A stretch of DNA of 9,719 nt from Holophagaceae bacterium (GTDB lineage Bacteria > Acidobacteriota > Holophagae > Holophagales > Holophagaceae), in NCBI GenBank assembly GCA_025353305.1, contig JANXQX010000064.1, forward strand, positions 1 through 9,719, given 5' to 3'. The notes beneath the pieces are model-generated. The model was not told the origin of the DNA, made no database searches, and was given only the letters and a program-made list of their open reading frames with translations. Positions 1 through 7,637 of this stretch are shown one piece after another. The position numbers were made by a program, and so were the translations under genes. Every line of letters begins with the position of its first letter. Within the stretch, counting starts at the first letter, position 1.

Positions 1-60
1 ATTCTTCAGAAATCGGTGGAGCAGATTCGATGATGCATCCGCTTATTGATTGTTGTTTTT

Positions 61-86
61 CTTGGCGCTCTTGGCGTCTTGGCGGT
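61..86. repeat. short tandem CTTGGCG-type repeat in the leader upstream of pyrG
   Basis: Three direct units follow each other: CTTGGCGCT (61-69), CTTGGCGT (70-77) and CTTGGCGGT (78-86), preceded by a T-rich run. The array lies in the 5' leader of pyrG, ending 23 nt before the start codon. From memory, similar CTTGGCGT-like strings occur in intergenic regions of many unrelated bacteria, but I cannot verify that here and know of no assigned function. The rest of 1-109 holds no feature I can support with confidence apart from the pyrG ribosome binding site (GGAG, 99-102). Confidence 0.6.
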
Positions 87-88
87 GA

Positions 89-1759
<1,671 letters not shown>

Positions 1760-1812
1760 AGCCCTTCCAACGGCATTAAGGGCATCACCCCTATATTCCT
1801 AGGAGAATATGC

Positions 1813-2418
1813 ATGCACCCTCATCCAAGGCTTTACGGAATTCTGCTCGCGGCCGTGGCCTTTCTCGGCCTGCCGGCCTTCGCCCAGGATTCGGGCGCCT
1901 TCAATGGTTTCCTGGTCCAGGCGGGTGCCCTGCAGGCCAAAAGCCCCTCGGCTGATGGCTGGGCCTCCGAGACCTATTCCCGGCCCTTCCTGGCCTTCGG
2001 CCGCGAACACGACCTGGGCGCGGGCCTTCCCGTCGTCACCTGGTGGGTGGGCTACCATGGCGGCTCCTCGAAACAGGTTTCCGGCCAGGAGACCCTCGGC
2101 CCCGGAGATGTGCGCACCAGCACCTATTCCCCTGGAGCGGAGGGCACCCTCGCCTTCCTGATTTCCAACGGCGGGCGCTTTCGTTTCGGAGGCGGCCTGG
2201 AAGTGCGGTTGGGCTCCTCGGAACCCAAACTCATCGCCACCGGGGGAGGGGATACCAGTGGCACCACAGTCAGGCTGCGCACCTCCACGTGGCTCCAGTT
2301 GTTTTCCGAAGCGGAACTGGGCGGGGGTTTCGCCCTCTTCGTCCGGGGCGGTGTCAGCACCGTCAAGGCGCCCCGGCCCACCCAAGAGTTTGGCCTGGGA
2401 TTGCGCTACCGACCTTAA
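1813..2418 (+). CDS. secreted, probably outer-membrane, small protein of unknown function
   Basis: I do not recognise a named family. The 201-aa product opens with a clear Sec signal peptide: an N-terminal Arg, a hydrophobic stretch (about 8-22) and an AFA|QD cleavage site after residue 24. The mature 177 residues are rich in Gly, Ser and aromatics, with alternating hydrophobic/polar segments such as RFRFGGGLEVRLG and FALFVRGGVSTV and a closing GLGLRYRP. That pattern is typical of small outer-membrane beta-barrels, although the last residue is Pro rather than the usual Phe. The mature part has no Cys, so it is neither a lipoprotein nor a disulphide protein. The start is supported by AGGAG (1801-1805) 7 nt upstream of ATG. 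It sits between pyrG (53-nt gap) and tkt (38-nt gap), so shared transcription is plausible but says little about its job. Secretion is fairly sure, the barrel is inferred, and the function is unknown. Confidence 0.82.
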   Translation: MHPHPRLYGILLAAVAFLGLPAFAQDSGAFNGFLVQAGALQAKSPSADGWASETYSRPFLAFGREHDLGAGLPVVTWWVGYHGGSSKQVSGQETLGPGDVRTSTYSPGAEGTLAFLISNGGRFRFGGGLEVRLGSSEPKLIATGGGDTSGTTVRLRTSTWLQLFSEAELGGGFALFVRGGVSTVKAPRPTQEFGLGLRYRP

Positions 2419-2456
2419 ATTAAAGCTCTCCCATTCGACCTCAGGGAAGGAATCCG

Positions 2457-4448
2457 ATGCCCCAGAACTCAGACAAACTCGCCATCAACACCCTCCGTGC
2501 CCTGGCCATGGACGCCGTGCAGGCCGCGAATTCTGGCCATCCAGGCACGCCCATGGCGCTGGCTCCCATGGGTTACGTGCTTTGGACGAAATTCCTGAAA
2601 CATAATCCAAAAAATCCAGCCTGGCTGGACCGCGATCGTTTCGTGCTGTCCTGCGGGCATGCGTCGATGCTGCTTTACGGACTGCTGCATCTCACGGGCT
2701 ACGACCTTTCCCTCGATGAATTGAAGAATTTCCGGCAATGGGATTCGAAGACGCCGGGCCACCCGGAGTTCGGCCATACCGCCGGGGTTGAGACGACCAC
2801 GGGTCCGTTGGGCCAGGGCCTCGGCAATGCGCTGGGCATGGCCATGGCGGAGCGCTGGCTGGCGGAGCATTTCAACCGCCCGGGCCATGAGGTCGTGAAC
2901 CATCGCACCTATGCCATCGTCAGCGACGGCGATGTGATGGAAGGCGTGGGCCAGGAAGCGGCAAGCTTCGCGGGACATCTGGGGCTGGAAAAACTGGTCT
3001 GCCTCTACGACGACAACCACATCACCATCGAAGGCGACACGGATCTGGCCTTCAGCGAAGATGTGGGTGAACGATTCAAAGCCTACGGCTGGCGCGTGCT
3101 GAAGGTGCTCACCGGCGAAGACCTGAACGGCCTGGAATCCACGCTCCACGAGGCCACCCACGAGCCCTGCGGCAAGCCCACCCTCATCATCACGCGCACC
3201 ATCATCGGCTATCCGGCCCCCAACAAACAGAACCACCACGACGCCCATGGCGCGCCGCTCGGCAAGGATGAAATCGCCGCCACCAAGACGATCATGGGTT
3301 TTGATCCCGAGGCGAATTTCGCGATCCCGGATGCGGCCCGCGAAAGGTGGGAGGTGTGTCTTGAAAGGGGCGCGCTTTTCGAGTTCGAGTGGAATGCCCG
3401 CTTCCACGCTTATCGGGAAAGCCACCCCGAATTGGCCAACGAATATGAACGCTGGATGAAGGGGGAACTCAATGGCGGGTGGGAGGCACAATTGCCCGTC
3501 TTCACCGCCGGCGAAAAGATCGCCACCCGCGATGCCTCGGGCAAGGTCATCAATGCCCTGGCGTCAGGCCTTCCGAACTTTCTGGGCGGGTCGGCGGATC
3601 TGGGTTCTTCCAACAAGACGGTCATCAAAGGCGCCGCCAGCTACTCGCGGAAAGTCGCGGGAAGGAATCTCCATTTCGGTGTGCGCGAACACGCCATGGG
3701 CGCGGCTTTGAACGGGATGAGCCTGCATGGGGGCTTGAGGCCATTCGGCGCGACCTTCCTGATCTTCAGCGACTACATGCGGCCCTCGGTGCGGCTGGCC
3801 GCGATCATGAAACAGCCCGTCGTCTATGTCTGGACCCACGACAGCATCGGTGTGGGCGAGGACGGCCCCACCCATCAGCCCATCGAACAGACCATGAGCC
3901 TGCGCATGATCCCGGGCCTTCACATGTGGCGTCCCGCCGACGCCAACGAGACGGCTGCGGCCTGGAAATCGGCCATGCAACGCACCGATGGCCCCAGCGC
4001 TTTGGCCCTCACGCGCCAGAATCTTCCCGTGCTCGATGCTACGAAAACCACCGCTGCCGCAAAGGGCGGCTACATTCTGGAAGAAGGCAGCAGCACCCCG
4101 AAAATGATCCTGCTCGCCACTGGTTCGGAAGTCTCTGTGGCCCTCGAAGCCCGTGCCAGCCTGGAGTCAAGCGGCATCCCGACCCGCGTAGTGAGCCTGC
4201 CCTGCTGGGAAGTCTTCAACACCCAGGATACCGCCTACCGCGACTCCGTGCTGCCTGCGCACATCAAGGCCCGGGTCTCCATCGAGGCCGGCGTGACCTT
4301 GGGCTGGCAGCGCTTCATCGGCGATGGCGGCGCGGCCATCGGGCTGGACCACTTCGGCGCCTCGGCCCCCGCGGAAACCCTTTTCGAGAAATTCGGACTC
4401 ACCGCGGAGAACGTAGTGAAGGTGGCGAAGGGGCTGCTCCAGGCCTGA
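2457..4448 (+). CDS. tkt: transketolase
   Basis: Thiamine-diphosphate enzyme that moves a two-carbon ketol unit between sugar phosphates in the non-oxidative pentose phosphate pathway; cytoplasmic homodimer. The 663-aa product matches the family's usual length and three-domain plan: PP domain (about 1-320), pyrimidine-binding domain (about 350-520) and C-terminal domain (about 540-660). Visible elements are His28 in NSGHPG, the TPP/metal motif running from SDGDVMEG (156-163) to Asn187, catalytic Glu411 in VREHAMG, His461 in THDSIG, His473 in DGPTHQP and Arg520 in LTRQNLP. The start codon is preceded by GAAGGA (2446-2451). It begins 38 nt after the small secreted protein gene and ends at a strong hairpin before the convergent citrate synthase gene, which fits the end of a transcription unit. 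The gene is intact. Confidence 0.97.
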   Translation: MPQNSDKLAINTLRALAMDAVQAANSGHPGTPMALAPMGYVLWTKFLKHNPKNPAWLDRDRFVLSCGHASMLLYGLLHLTGYDLSLDELKNFRQWDSKTPGHPEFGHTAGVETTTGPLGQGLGNALGMAMAERWLAEHFNRPGHEVVNHRTYAIVSDGDVMEGVGQEAASFAGHLGLEKLVCLYDDNHITIEGDTDLAFSEDVGERFKAYGWRVLKVLTGEDLNGLESTLHEATHEPCGKPTLIITRTIIGYPAPNKQNHHDAHGAPLGKDEIAATKTIMGFDPEANFAIPDAARERWEVCLERGALFEFEWNARFHAYRESHPELANEYERWMKGELNGGWEAQLPVFTAGEKIATRDASGKVINALASGLPNFLGGSADLGSSNKTVIKGAASYSRKVAGRNLHFGVREHAMGAALNGMSLHGGLRPFGATFLIFSDYMRPSVRLAAIMKQPVVYVWTHDSIGVGEDGPTHQPIEQTMSLRMIPGLHMWRPADANETAAAWKSAMQRTDGPSALALTRQNLPVLDATKTTAAAKGGYILEEGSSTPKMILLATGSEVSVALEARASLESSGIPTRVVSLPCWEVFNTQDTAYRDSVLPAHIKARVSIEAGVTLGWQRFIGDGGAAIGLDHFGASAPAETLFEKFGLTAENVVKVAKGLLQA

Positions 4449-4480
4449 TGCCCGGACACCACAACCTGCCTGAAAAGCGT

Positions 4481-4516
4481 CGGGCCATGAGGGATTGTTC
4501 ATCCCGTCATGGCCCG
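4481..4516. terminator. hairpin between convergent tkt and citrate synthase genes, probable bidirectional terminator
   Basis: The left arm 4481-4494 (CGGGCCATGA then GGGA) pairs with the right arm 4502-4516 around a 7-nt loop. The 10-bp outer stem and 4-bp inner stem are perfect and are separated by one unpaired base on the right arm (C at 4506). The stem is GC-rich and lies in the 93-nt gap between the two converging stop codons. There is no U-tract on the plus side; on the minus side the hairpin is followed by a short TTTT (at 4473-4476). It is therefore not a textbook intrinsic terminator in either direction, but position and symmetry favour a shared transcription end or 3'-end-protecting hairpin. 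Confidence 0.7.
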
Positions 4517-4541
4517 AGCCAAATGATCAACTAGGTACGAG

Positions 4542-5858
4542 CTATGCCTTTACGGTTGCTTCAACCGCCCACTTTTCGAGCATTTCGGTGGTGACGGATT
4601 TCGGGCGTTCCAGGGCGTAGCCGAGGGCACGGTCCCAGGTCAGGTTCGCAAGCACGCCGAGCGCGCGGCCCACACCGAAGAGCACGGTGTAGAAGTCATA
4701 TTCGCGCAGCCCGTAGTGGTACTGGATCATGCCGCTGGCGGCGTCCACATTGGGCCATGGGTTCTTGGTCTTGCCCTGCTCCGTGAGGACTTTCGGGGCC
4801 ACGATATAGATCATCTGCACCAGTTTGAACACGGCGTCGTCGGGCATGTGTTTCTGCGCGAACTGCAACTGGGCCTCATAGCGCGGGTCGGTGCGGCGCA
4901 GCACGGCATGTCCGTAGCCCGGGATCACATGGCCTTCGTTGAGGGTGTCCCAAAGCGCCACGCGGACGTTCTCCTCGGTCGGCTCGGCGCCATGGAGCTT
5001 TTCCTGGAACTTCAGCACCCACTCCAGAACCTCCTGGTTGGCCAGGCCGTGGAGCGGTCCCGCCAGGCCGTTGAGACCCGCGGAAAATGCGTAGTAGGCA
5101 TCACTCAATGCGCTGCCCACCAGGTGGGTGGTGTGGGCGCTGACGTTTCCCACTTCGTGATCGGAGTGGATGATGAAATACATGCGCGCCACATCGTCAT
5201 AGGGCTTGGGGAAGCCCATCATGTGCGCGAAGTTCCCACCGAAATCCAGCTTCGTATCAGGAGCGATGATTTCACCGCCCCTGTACTTGAGGCGGTAGAT
5301 GAAGGCCGCGATTTCGGGCAGCTTGGCGATGATGTCGGTGGCATCTTCGTACATGTACTCCCAGGCCTTGTCCTTCTTGAAGCCGTGGTGGTAGAAGTGC
5401 GTGAACTTGCTCTCGCGCTGCATGGAGAGCACAGCGGTGGATAGCATCACCATGGGGTGCGTGTCTTTGGGCAGGGCCCTCAGCACGTCGAAGACATAGG
5501 GCGGGACCTTCGCGTGGTACTTGAACTCCGCTTTGATTTCCGCCACGGCTTCTTCATCTGGAGCCTCGCCGGTCAGCAGGAAATACCAGAAGGACTCCAC
5601 CGATGGATATTCGTTACCTGGCGCTTTCGGCAAGGCGGCGAAGGTCTCCGGAATATTCTTGCCGCGCAGTCGGATTCCTTCCAGCGGATCCAGGTAGGAA
5701 ATGTCCGACACCAGACACTTCACGTCCCGCGCGCCACCAACGACCTGGCTGATGGTGACGTGGTCGATGACCACCTCGCCGTGCTCCTTGACGAGTGCTG
5801 CTGTATGAGGTCTCTGGGCTTCGATCTTTTCTCGAAGTTTTTCTATTAATTTGGTCAT
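4542..5858 (-). CDS. gltA: citrate synthase, eukaryotic/mitochondrial-like type
   Basis: Condenses acetyl-CoA with oxaloacetate to citrate, the entry step of the TCA cycle; cytoplasmic. The 438-aa sequence lines up closely, from memory, with mitochondrial citrate synthases rather than with E. coli GltA. Shared blocks are HSDHEVGNVSAHT (231-243), GPLHGLANQEV (267-277), VIPGYGHAVLRRTDPRY (311-327), NPWPNVDAASG (366-376), YTVLFGVGRALGV (390-402) and ALERPKS (415-421). The catalytic triad is present as His270, His317 and Asp372. Substrate-binding His234, Arg326, Arg398 and Arg418 are also in place. It has no mitochondrial presequence; the N-terminus starts directly with the helix MTKLIEKLREKI. 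A strong Shine-Dalgarno AGGAGGGG precedes the ATG, and a TTGGTC-N17-TAGACT promoter lies just upstream. Transcription is convergent with tkt and divergent from the 6001 gene. This type is established in Geobacteraceae, where it is a functional TCA enzyme. Confidence 0.96.
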   Translation of the reverse strand: MTKLIEKLREKIEAQRPHTAALVKEHGEVVIDHVTISQVVGGARDVKCLVSDISYLDPLEGIRLRGKNIPETFAALPKAPGNEYPSVESFWYFLLTGEAPDEEAVAEIKAEFKYHAKVPPYVFDVLRALPKDTHPMVMLSTAVLSMQRESKFTHFYHHGFKKDKAWEYMYEDATDIIAKLPEIAAFIYRLKYRGGEIIAPDTKLDFGGNFAHMMGFPKPYDDVARMYFIIHSDHEVGNVSAHTTHLVGSALSDAYYAFSAGLNGLAGPLHGLANQEVLEWVLKFQEKLHGAEPTEENVRVALWDTLNEGHVIPGYGHAVLRRTDPRYEAQLQFAQKHMPDDAVFKLVQMIYIVAPKVLTEQGKTKNPWPNVDAASGMIQYHYGLREYDFYTVLFGVGRALGVLANLTWDRALGYALERPKSVTTEMLEKWAVEATVKA

Positions 5859-5886
5859 AACCCCTCCTAGGTTTTTTAATCGCGTT

Positions 5887-5915
5887 AGTCTAGCGTGCGC
5901 CTATTGCCGGACCAA
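5887..5915 (-). promoter_or_regulatory. sigma-70-type promoter of the citrate synthase gene
   Basis: Reading the minus strand, TTGGTC (5915-5910) is followed after 17 nt by TAGACT (5892-5887). That gives the TTG core of a -35 box at optimal spacing and a TAnnnT -10 box. A transcript would start near 5880 and leave a leader of about 20 nt containing the AGGAGGGG ribosome binding site. The -10 lies in an 8-mer, GCTAGACT, whose pattern recurs at two other gene starts in the window (5966-5973 and 7606-7613). Confidence 0.55.
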
Positions 5916-5964
5916 GGTTTCGGATGCTGGTTGGCGTAGGACACGGCGTTCCAGGCCGCGGTTT

Positions 5965-5973
5965 TGCTACACT
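5965..5973 (+). promoter_or_regulatory. extended -10 promoter element for the membrane-protein/DUF3187 unit
   Basis: TGCTACACT (5965-5973) combines a TGn extension with a TAnnnT -10 box. No good -35 hexamer lies 16-18 nt upstream, which fits extended -10 dependence. The predicted transcription start is near 5980. This leaves a leader of about 20 nt to a GTG at 6001 but only about 5 nt to the ATG at 5986, and so favours the GTG. Confidence 0.45.
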
Positions 5974-5987
5974 TTATGTATTCCTAT

Positions 5988-6003
5988 GGAGAACCAAAAA
6001 GTG
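5988..6003 (+). promoter_or_regulatory. Shine-Dalgarno deciding a GTG start at 6001
   Basis: GGAG at 5988-5991 lies 9 nt before GTG 6001. The in-frame ATG at 5986 overlaps this GGAG and has only TTTATGTATTCCT upstream, with no purine-rich site. Further in-frame upstream codons would lie inside the promoter region. The GTG is therefore the better start, removing a five-residue MENQK extension. Confidence 0.65.
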
Positions 6004-6474
6004 ACCACCATCACACCGGATCAACTACCTACCCTTTCCCGAACCCCTGATGCCGGTCTGCTGGTGATCCTGGCGGCCCTCTTCTTCACCGCGATCCTGG
6101 CCCACCGTCTGTGGCGCGGAAAGATCAGGGCCGAGGACGAACTGGCAGCCTTCCAAAAAGATTCGGCCTTCAGCACGGGTCGCTATCGTGCGGGTTTCCG
6201 GAAACTGCAATCCATCTCTGCGTTTGCCGACCGGGCCACGGGCCTGGTGGTGGAACCTACGCCGGGCTGGCTGGCGGCAGGCCTCGCCGAAGGTGGCCGC
6301 AAAGTCTGGGGGGAGGATGCCACAGCCGAAAGCGTGTGGAAATCCATTCCCGCGCCCGATGCTGAACATCATGTTGGCGAGCCGGTCCTCTTTGTCATGG
6401 CTGGCCGTTCCTTCCGGGCAGAGCCACTTGATGGTGAGAACCTCGGCATCATGCTGGTGCAGGAGGTCCGTTGA
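6001..6474 (+). CDS. single-pass membrane protein of unknown function, coupled to the DUF3187-like gene
   Basis: I do not recognise this 157-aa protein (GTG start). One transmembrane segment is evident at about residues 18-34, rich in Leu, Ala, Ile and Phe, followed by the basic stretch HRLWRGKIR. By the positive-inside rule this puts the C-terminal part in the cytoplasm and the short N-terminus outside. There is no signal-peptide cleavage motif. The soluble part (about 40-157) mixes charged and hydrophobic segments with no recognisable catalytic or metal motif and no Cys; a Trp-containing VWGEDATAESVWKSIP (102-117) and FVMAGRSFRAEP (131-142) stand out. The stop overlaps the next start as TTGA, so the two are translated together. 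The partner is an exported outer-membrane-type protein, which makes an envelope role likely but unproven. An ATG at 5986 is the alternative start. Confidence 0.78.
   Translation: MTTITPDQLPTLSRTPDAGLLVILAALFFTAILAHRLWRGKIRAEDELAAFQKDSAFSTGRYRAGFRKLQSISAFADRATGLVVEPTPGWLAAGLAEGGRKVWGEDATAESVWKSIPAPDAEHHVGEPVLFVMAGRSFRAEPLDGENLGIMLVQEVR
6461..6473 (+). promoter_or_regulatory. strong Shine-Dalgarno supporting a TTG start
   Basis: AGGAGGT (6461-6467), close to the ideal anti-SD complement, lies inside the last codons of the preceding gene, 3-4 nt before TTG 6471. No ATG or GTG near this site gives the full signal peptide seen downstream. The TTG overlaps the preceding TGA, so ribosomes may start here both independently and by reinitiation. 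Confidence 0.7.
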
Positions 6475-7460
6475 GGGCAGCAGGCGTCAGGCCGTGGGCT
6501 CTGGGCAGCACTCTGGCAGCCTTGTTCATGTGCGATGCGGCCACTGCGCAGGACATGAGTGGTGCGCCAACACCAAGGCCCAATCGCGTGGCCTGGATGG
6601 AAATCTTTCCGGAGCCGTTGCCAGGGGGGGGCAATGACGTGGCCCTCGAATTCACGTCTCAATTCCTTCGGCCAGACCGGGCCACAAGCGGAGACGGTCG
6701 AACGCACGCGGTGCTCCAAGGGGAGGAATGGCAGCTCACGACGGATCTGTCGGCACCGCTCTGGGGCGGGTATGTGAACTTGCGCCTCCGGGCCAATGTC
6801 CGCAGCGGAGGCATCGCGGACCAGTTCCTTGTGACCTACCACACCTTTCTGGGCACGCCGGGAGGGGGCCGCGAGCTGGTGCAGAAGGACCAATTCCACT
6901 ACCGGCTGGAGCGGGATGGGGTGGTGGTGGTGGATCTGAAGAAATCCGTCACGGTGTTCATGGAACCGGACATCGCCTGGGTGAAACCCTTCGGCACCAA
7001 GGACGCGGGGGGACGCTTCGGCCTTTCGGTGCAATTGCCCACGGGCAAGCGGGAGAATTTAACCGGTACCGGCGGCACCGATGGCCTCGTGGGTGGCGCG
7101 CTATGGAAGCGCTCCGGCCGCTGGCATGGCTTCACCCAAGCCGAGCGTGTGTTCATTGGCCTCCCTAAGGACAGCCCCTACAAGACGGTCCTTACGCATC
7201 GCTCCTTCACCCGCGCCTGGGTGGGCGGCGGGTACCAGGGCGAGGGCGAGGGCTTCTTCAGCGGGCTGGGCGTGGAACTCAGCATCGGCTACATCGAGAA
7301 TCCCTATCACGTGGACCTTGCCCGCATGGACAAAGACGGCATGCAGCAGCACTGGACCGTGTCCCACAAGCGGCTTCCCCATTGGCGGTTCGGCATCAGC
7401 GAGGAAGCCGGCAGCTATTTCGCTCCGGACCTCACGGTGTTTGCGAGCTACCGGTTTTAA
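6471..7460 (+). CDS. DUF3187-like outer-membrane beta-barrel protein
   Basis: The 329-aa product starts with a Sec signal peptide: basic N-terminus, hydrophobic core of about 10-21 and cleavage at ATA|QD after residue 26. It ends LTVFASYRF, with the terminal Phe typical of proteins folded by the BAM machinery. Repeated amphipathic strands rich in Gly and aromatics suggest a beta-barrel. Two blocks recall DUF3187 (Pfam family of unknown function): GGIADQF then YHTFLGTPGGGRE (113-135), and LSVQLPTGKRENLTGTGGTD (185-204). In that family an LxDxF/H-FFGLP-GR region and an LPTG-GSG-D segment are typical. The assignment is from memory, and no function is established for the family that I know of. 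The TTG start has a near-perfect ribosome binding site and overlaps the membrane-protein gene upstream. A run of eight G at codons 52-54 is a possible slippage site. Confidence 0.82.
   Translation: MRAAGVRPWALGSTLAALFMCDAATAQDMSGAPTPRPNRVAWMEIFPEPLPGGGNDVALEFTSQFLRPDRATSGDGRTHAVLQGEEWQLTTDLSAPLWGGYVNLRLRANVRSGGIADQFLVTYHTFLGTPGGGRELVQKDQFHYRLERDGVVVVDLKKSVTVFMEPDIAWVKPFGTKDAGGRFGLSVQLPTGKRENLTGTGGTDGLVGGALWKRSGRWHGFTQAERVFIGLPKDSPYKTVLTHRSFTRAWVGGGYQGEGEGFFSGLGVELSIGYIENPYHVDLARMDKDGMQQHWTVSHKRLPHWRFGISEEAGSYFAPDLTVFASYRF
6624..6631 (+). repeat. G8 homopolymer inside the DUF3187-like gene
   Basis: Eight consecutive G encode Gly52-Gly54 of the DUF3187-like protein. Gain of one G would bring TGA at 6635-6637 into frame directly after the tract; loss of one G would run to TGA at 6775-6777. 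Either slip would truncate the protein before the barrel. The tract is long enough to slip but is at the lower limit of known contingency loci. Confidence 0.85.
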
Positions 7461-7465
7461 ATAAA

Positions 7466-7564
7466 GTTGAGAGTTAAAAAGTCGAGAAGTTGAAAAGTCA
7501 AGAAGCTTCCCCCCACTTCTTGACTTTTCAACTTTTCGACTTTTCGACTTTTCGACTCCTTGAC
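7466..7564. repeat. long inverted repeat built from degenerate 8-nt units (TTTTCGAC)
   Basis: Six consecutive octamers fill 7517-7564: TTCTTGAC, TTTTCAAC, TTTTCGAC three times, and TCCTTGAC. The opposite strand's version (GTCGAAAA-like) fills 7466-7504 in about five units. The arms 7481-7505 and 7516-7540 pair over 25 bp with a single G-U in RNA around a 10-nt C-rich loop. The pairing extends through 7473-7480 with 7541-7548 with one mismatch, giving about 33 bp. It starts 5 nt after the DUF3187-like stop and ends 73 nt before lysS. It could act as a transcription end or RNA-stabilising or processing hairpin. It may equally be a dispersed repeat unrelated to these genes, and the stem is AT-rich, unlike a usual intrinsic terminator. 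Confidence 0.85.
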
Positions 7565-7605
7565 TTCCGGACCCTGAATCCTCCTCAGACCCATCGGTCC
7601 ATCGC

Positions 7606-7613
7606 GCTAAACT
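7606..7613 (+). promoter_or_regulatory. putative -10 element of lysS
   Basis: GCTAAACT contains the TAnnnT hexamer TAAACT at 7608-7613, 24 nt before the lysS ATG. It matches the GCTANACT pattern of the two other promoters in the window at nearly the same distance from the start codon. No convincing -35 hexamer is visible at 16-18 nt upstream. GGAG (7629-7632) provides the ribosome binding site. Confidence 0.4.
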
Positions 7614-7637
7614 GGCTGCTCAAGGTCTGGAGCTCAA

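Noticed and set aside
1..33. A possible C-terminal tail of an upstream gene (ILQKSVEQIR then TGA) in frame 1, and a competing open frame 3 that ends by overlapping the pyrG start as ATGA.
   Set aside because: Frames 1, 2 and 3 all stay open from the left edge for at least 10 codons, so no frame is favoured; frame 3 also runs through the CTTGGCG repeat. Sequence to the left of the window would decide.
1792..1797. TATATT as a -10 box for the gene at 1813.
   Set aside because: It would place the transcription start on top of the AGGAG ribosome binding site (1801-1805), and there is no -35 hexamer. Read-through from pyrG is simpler.
2469..3491. 340-codon open frame on the minus strand opposite tkt.
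   Set aside because: It lies wholly within the transketolase gene, resembles no known family and lacks a convincing start signal.
3479..4534. 351-codon open frame on the plus strand in another frame of tkt.
   Set aside because: Low-complexity Arg/Pro/Gly-rich translation typical of a shifted frame of a GC-rich gene; tkt itself is intact, so there is no frameshift to explain.
5851..6000. N-terminal extension of the membrane protein gene to ATG 5851 or ATG 5986.
   Set aside because: Codons 5851-5985 cross the gltA ribosome binding site and both divergent promoters and encode a Cys/Arg-rich string with no signal. ATG 5986 has no Shine-Dalgarno, whereas GTG 6001 does.
6909..6935. GTG-rich triplet run (GGTGGTGGTGG) in the DUF3187-like gene as a microsatellite switch.
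   Set aside because: It is a triplet repeat encoding Val residues, so slippage would keep the frame, and it is short.
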